A stretch of 15,562 nucleotides of DNA, from NCBI GenBank assembly GCA_030696435.1, contig JAUYSF010000465.1, positions 1-15,562 of the forward strand. The letters run 5' to 3'. The stretch's first letter is position 1, and each line of letters begins with the position of its first letter. Below are positions 15,359 to 15,562 of this stretch, in pieces. The notes under the pieces were generated by a model. The model worked only from the letters and a program-made list of their open reading frames with translations, searched no databases and was not told the origin of the DNA. Made by a program: the position numbers and the translations under genes. Origin of the DNA: Desulfoprunum sp. GTDB lineage: Bacteria; Desulfobacterota; Desulfobulbia; Desulfobulbales; Desulfocapsaceae.

Positions 15359-15375
15359 GCAAAACTCGCAGGTAG

Positions 15376-15403
15376 GCGGGGCAGCCAGATTCGGCTGCCC
15401 CGC
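15376..15403 (-). promoter_or_regulatory. Strong hairpin between hydrogenase large subunit and its protease
   Basis: A perfect 11-bp stem (GCGGGGCAGCC at 15376-15386, GGCTGCCCCGC at 15393-15403) encloses a 6-nt loop. On the - strand it is followed by GAGTTTTGC only, so it is a poor terminator by U-tract. It could attenuate expression of the protease relative to the hydrogenase subunit or protect the upstream mRNA end. Confidence 0.6.
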
Positions 15404-15417
15404 AGAGAAGAGGGAAA

Positions 15418-15562
15418 TTAGAAATTTCTCAGGCTCTGAGTCAGTTCTTTTTTATCATTGTAGATCTTCACCTCAACTGGAGATGAGCCGGGCCGGATAG
15501 CATGGGTGGCGCACCCCAGACAGAGGTCGTAGGGCCGGTAGGCCATCTCGACATGGTTGAGG
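15418..15562 (-). CDS. [NiFe]-hydrogenase large subunit, C-terminal end (probably group 3 type; 5' part outside window)
   Basis: The last 47 codons are visible, ending at the TAA at 15418-15420. They contain the second nickel-binding motif, RPYDLCLGCATH, whose two cysteines bind the Ni-Fe centre. It is followed by a 27-residue tail (AIRPGSSPVEVKIY onward) that the adjacent protease would remove after the His. The CATH ending and the P-(V/L)-EVKIY tail resemble cytoplasmic group 3 hydrogenases of the Mvh/Frh kind more than the uptake enzymes, whose motif ends in CxxH followed by V. The usual DPC is DLC here. The rest of the hydrogenase operon is expected upstream, beyond the window. Confidence 0.85.
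   Translation of the reverse strand, partial: LNHVEMAYRPYDLCLGCATHAIRPGSSPVEVKIYNDKKELTQSLRNF

Noticed and set aside
1..15562. CRISPR arrays, tRNA or rRNA genes, insertion sequences
   Set aside because: No regularly spaced repeats, cloverleaf-like sequences, transposase genes or flanking terminal repeats were seen by eye.

Overview
The window looks like chromosome from an anaerobic, Gram-negative bacterium. It carries a Tat-exported, membrane-anchored formate dehydrogenase, its accessory protein FdhE, a [NiFe]-hydrogenase large subunit with its maturation protease, and a FemAB-like protein of the kind found in exosortase (XrtA)/PEP-CTERM exopolysaccharide loci. A sulfate-reducing or related Desulfobacterota would fit, but that is inference; no rRNA or marker gene is present.

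Layout. (1) Positions 1-3968, cell-surface polysaccharide region: a 5'-truncated FemAB/GNAT-type gene and a polysaccharide-deacetylase-like gene run on the + strand as a tight pair. A PP2C-type phosphatase gene follows with its own good sigma70-type promoter. A GT4 glycosyltransferase on the - strand converges on it with a 6-base overlap. (2) Positions 4025-8086 (-): a three-gene ABC importer operon (periplasmic binding protein, ATPase, fused double permease) of the ferric/AfuA/phosphonate type. It has a candidate promoter, a leader of about 170 nt, and a hairpin between the first two genes. (3) Positions 7891-8555: 665 nt without a convincing gene, holding candidate promoters for both flanking operons, several inverted repeats and one possible gene remnant. 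(4) Positions 8556-13060 (+): an fdnGHI-type formate dehydrogenase operon (catalytic subunit, four-cluster ferredoxin subunit, cytochrome b), closed by a strong terminator and followed by fdhE. (5) Positions 14056-15562 (-): 3' end of a [NiFe]-hydrogenase large subunit, its maturation protease, a TudS-related putative desulfidase with three frame lesions, and an unrecognised 48-codon ORF with a signal-peptide-like N-terminus and an excellent ribosome-binding site.

How the genes work together. FdnG would oxidise formate in the periplasm, pass electrons through the FdnH clusters to FdnI haem b and reduce quinone; FdhE helps maturation. The convergent hydrogenase cluster adds hydrogen metabolism. 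The surface region and the ABC importer look functionally separate.

Most notable: the catalytic formate dehydrogenase gene is split by one missing base in a C-run. Restoring it gives 1015 codons, the length of E. coli FdnG. The TudS-like gene is broken by three further apparent single-base losses. Four losses of the same kind within 3.7 kb make sequencing or assembly error a serious alternative to true gene decay. I found no clear evidence of a wholly new system; the best novelty candidates are the 48-codon ORF, the TudS-like gene beside hydrogenase and formate dehydrogenase genes, and the deacetylase/PP2C/GT4 surface cluster.
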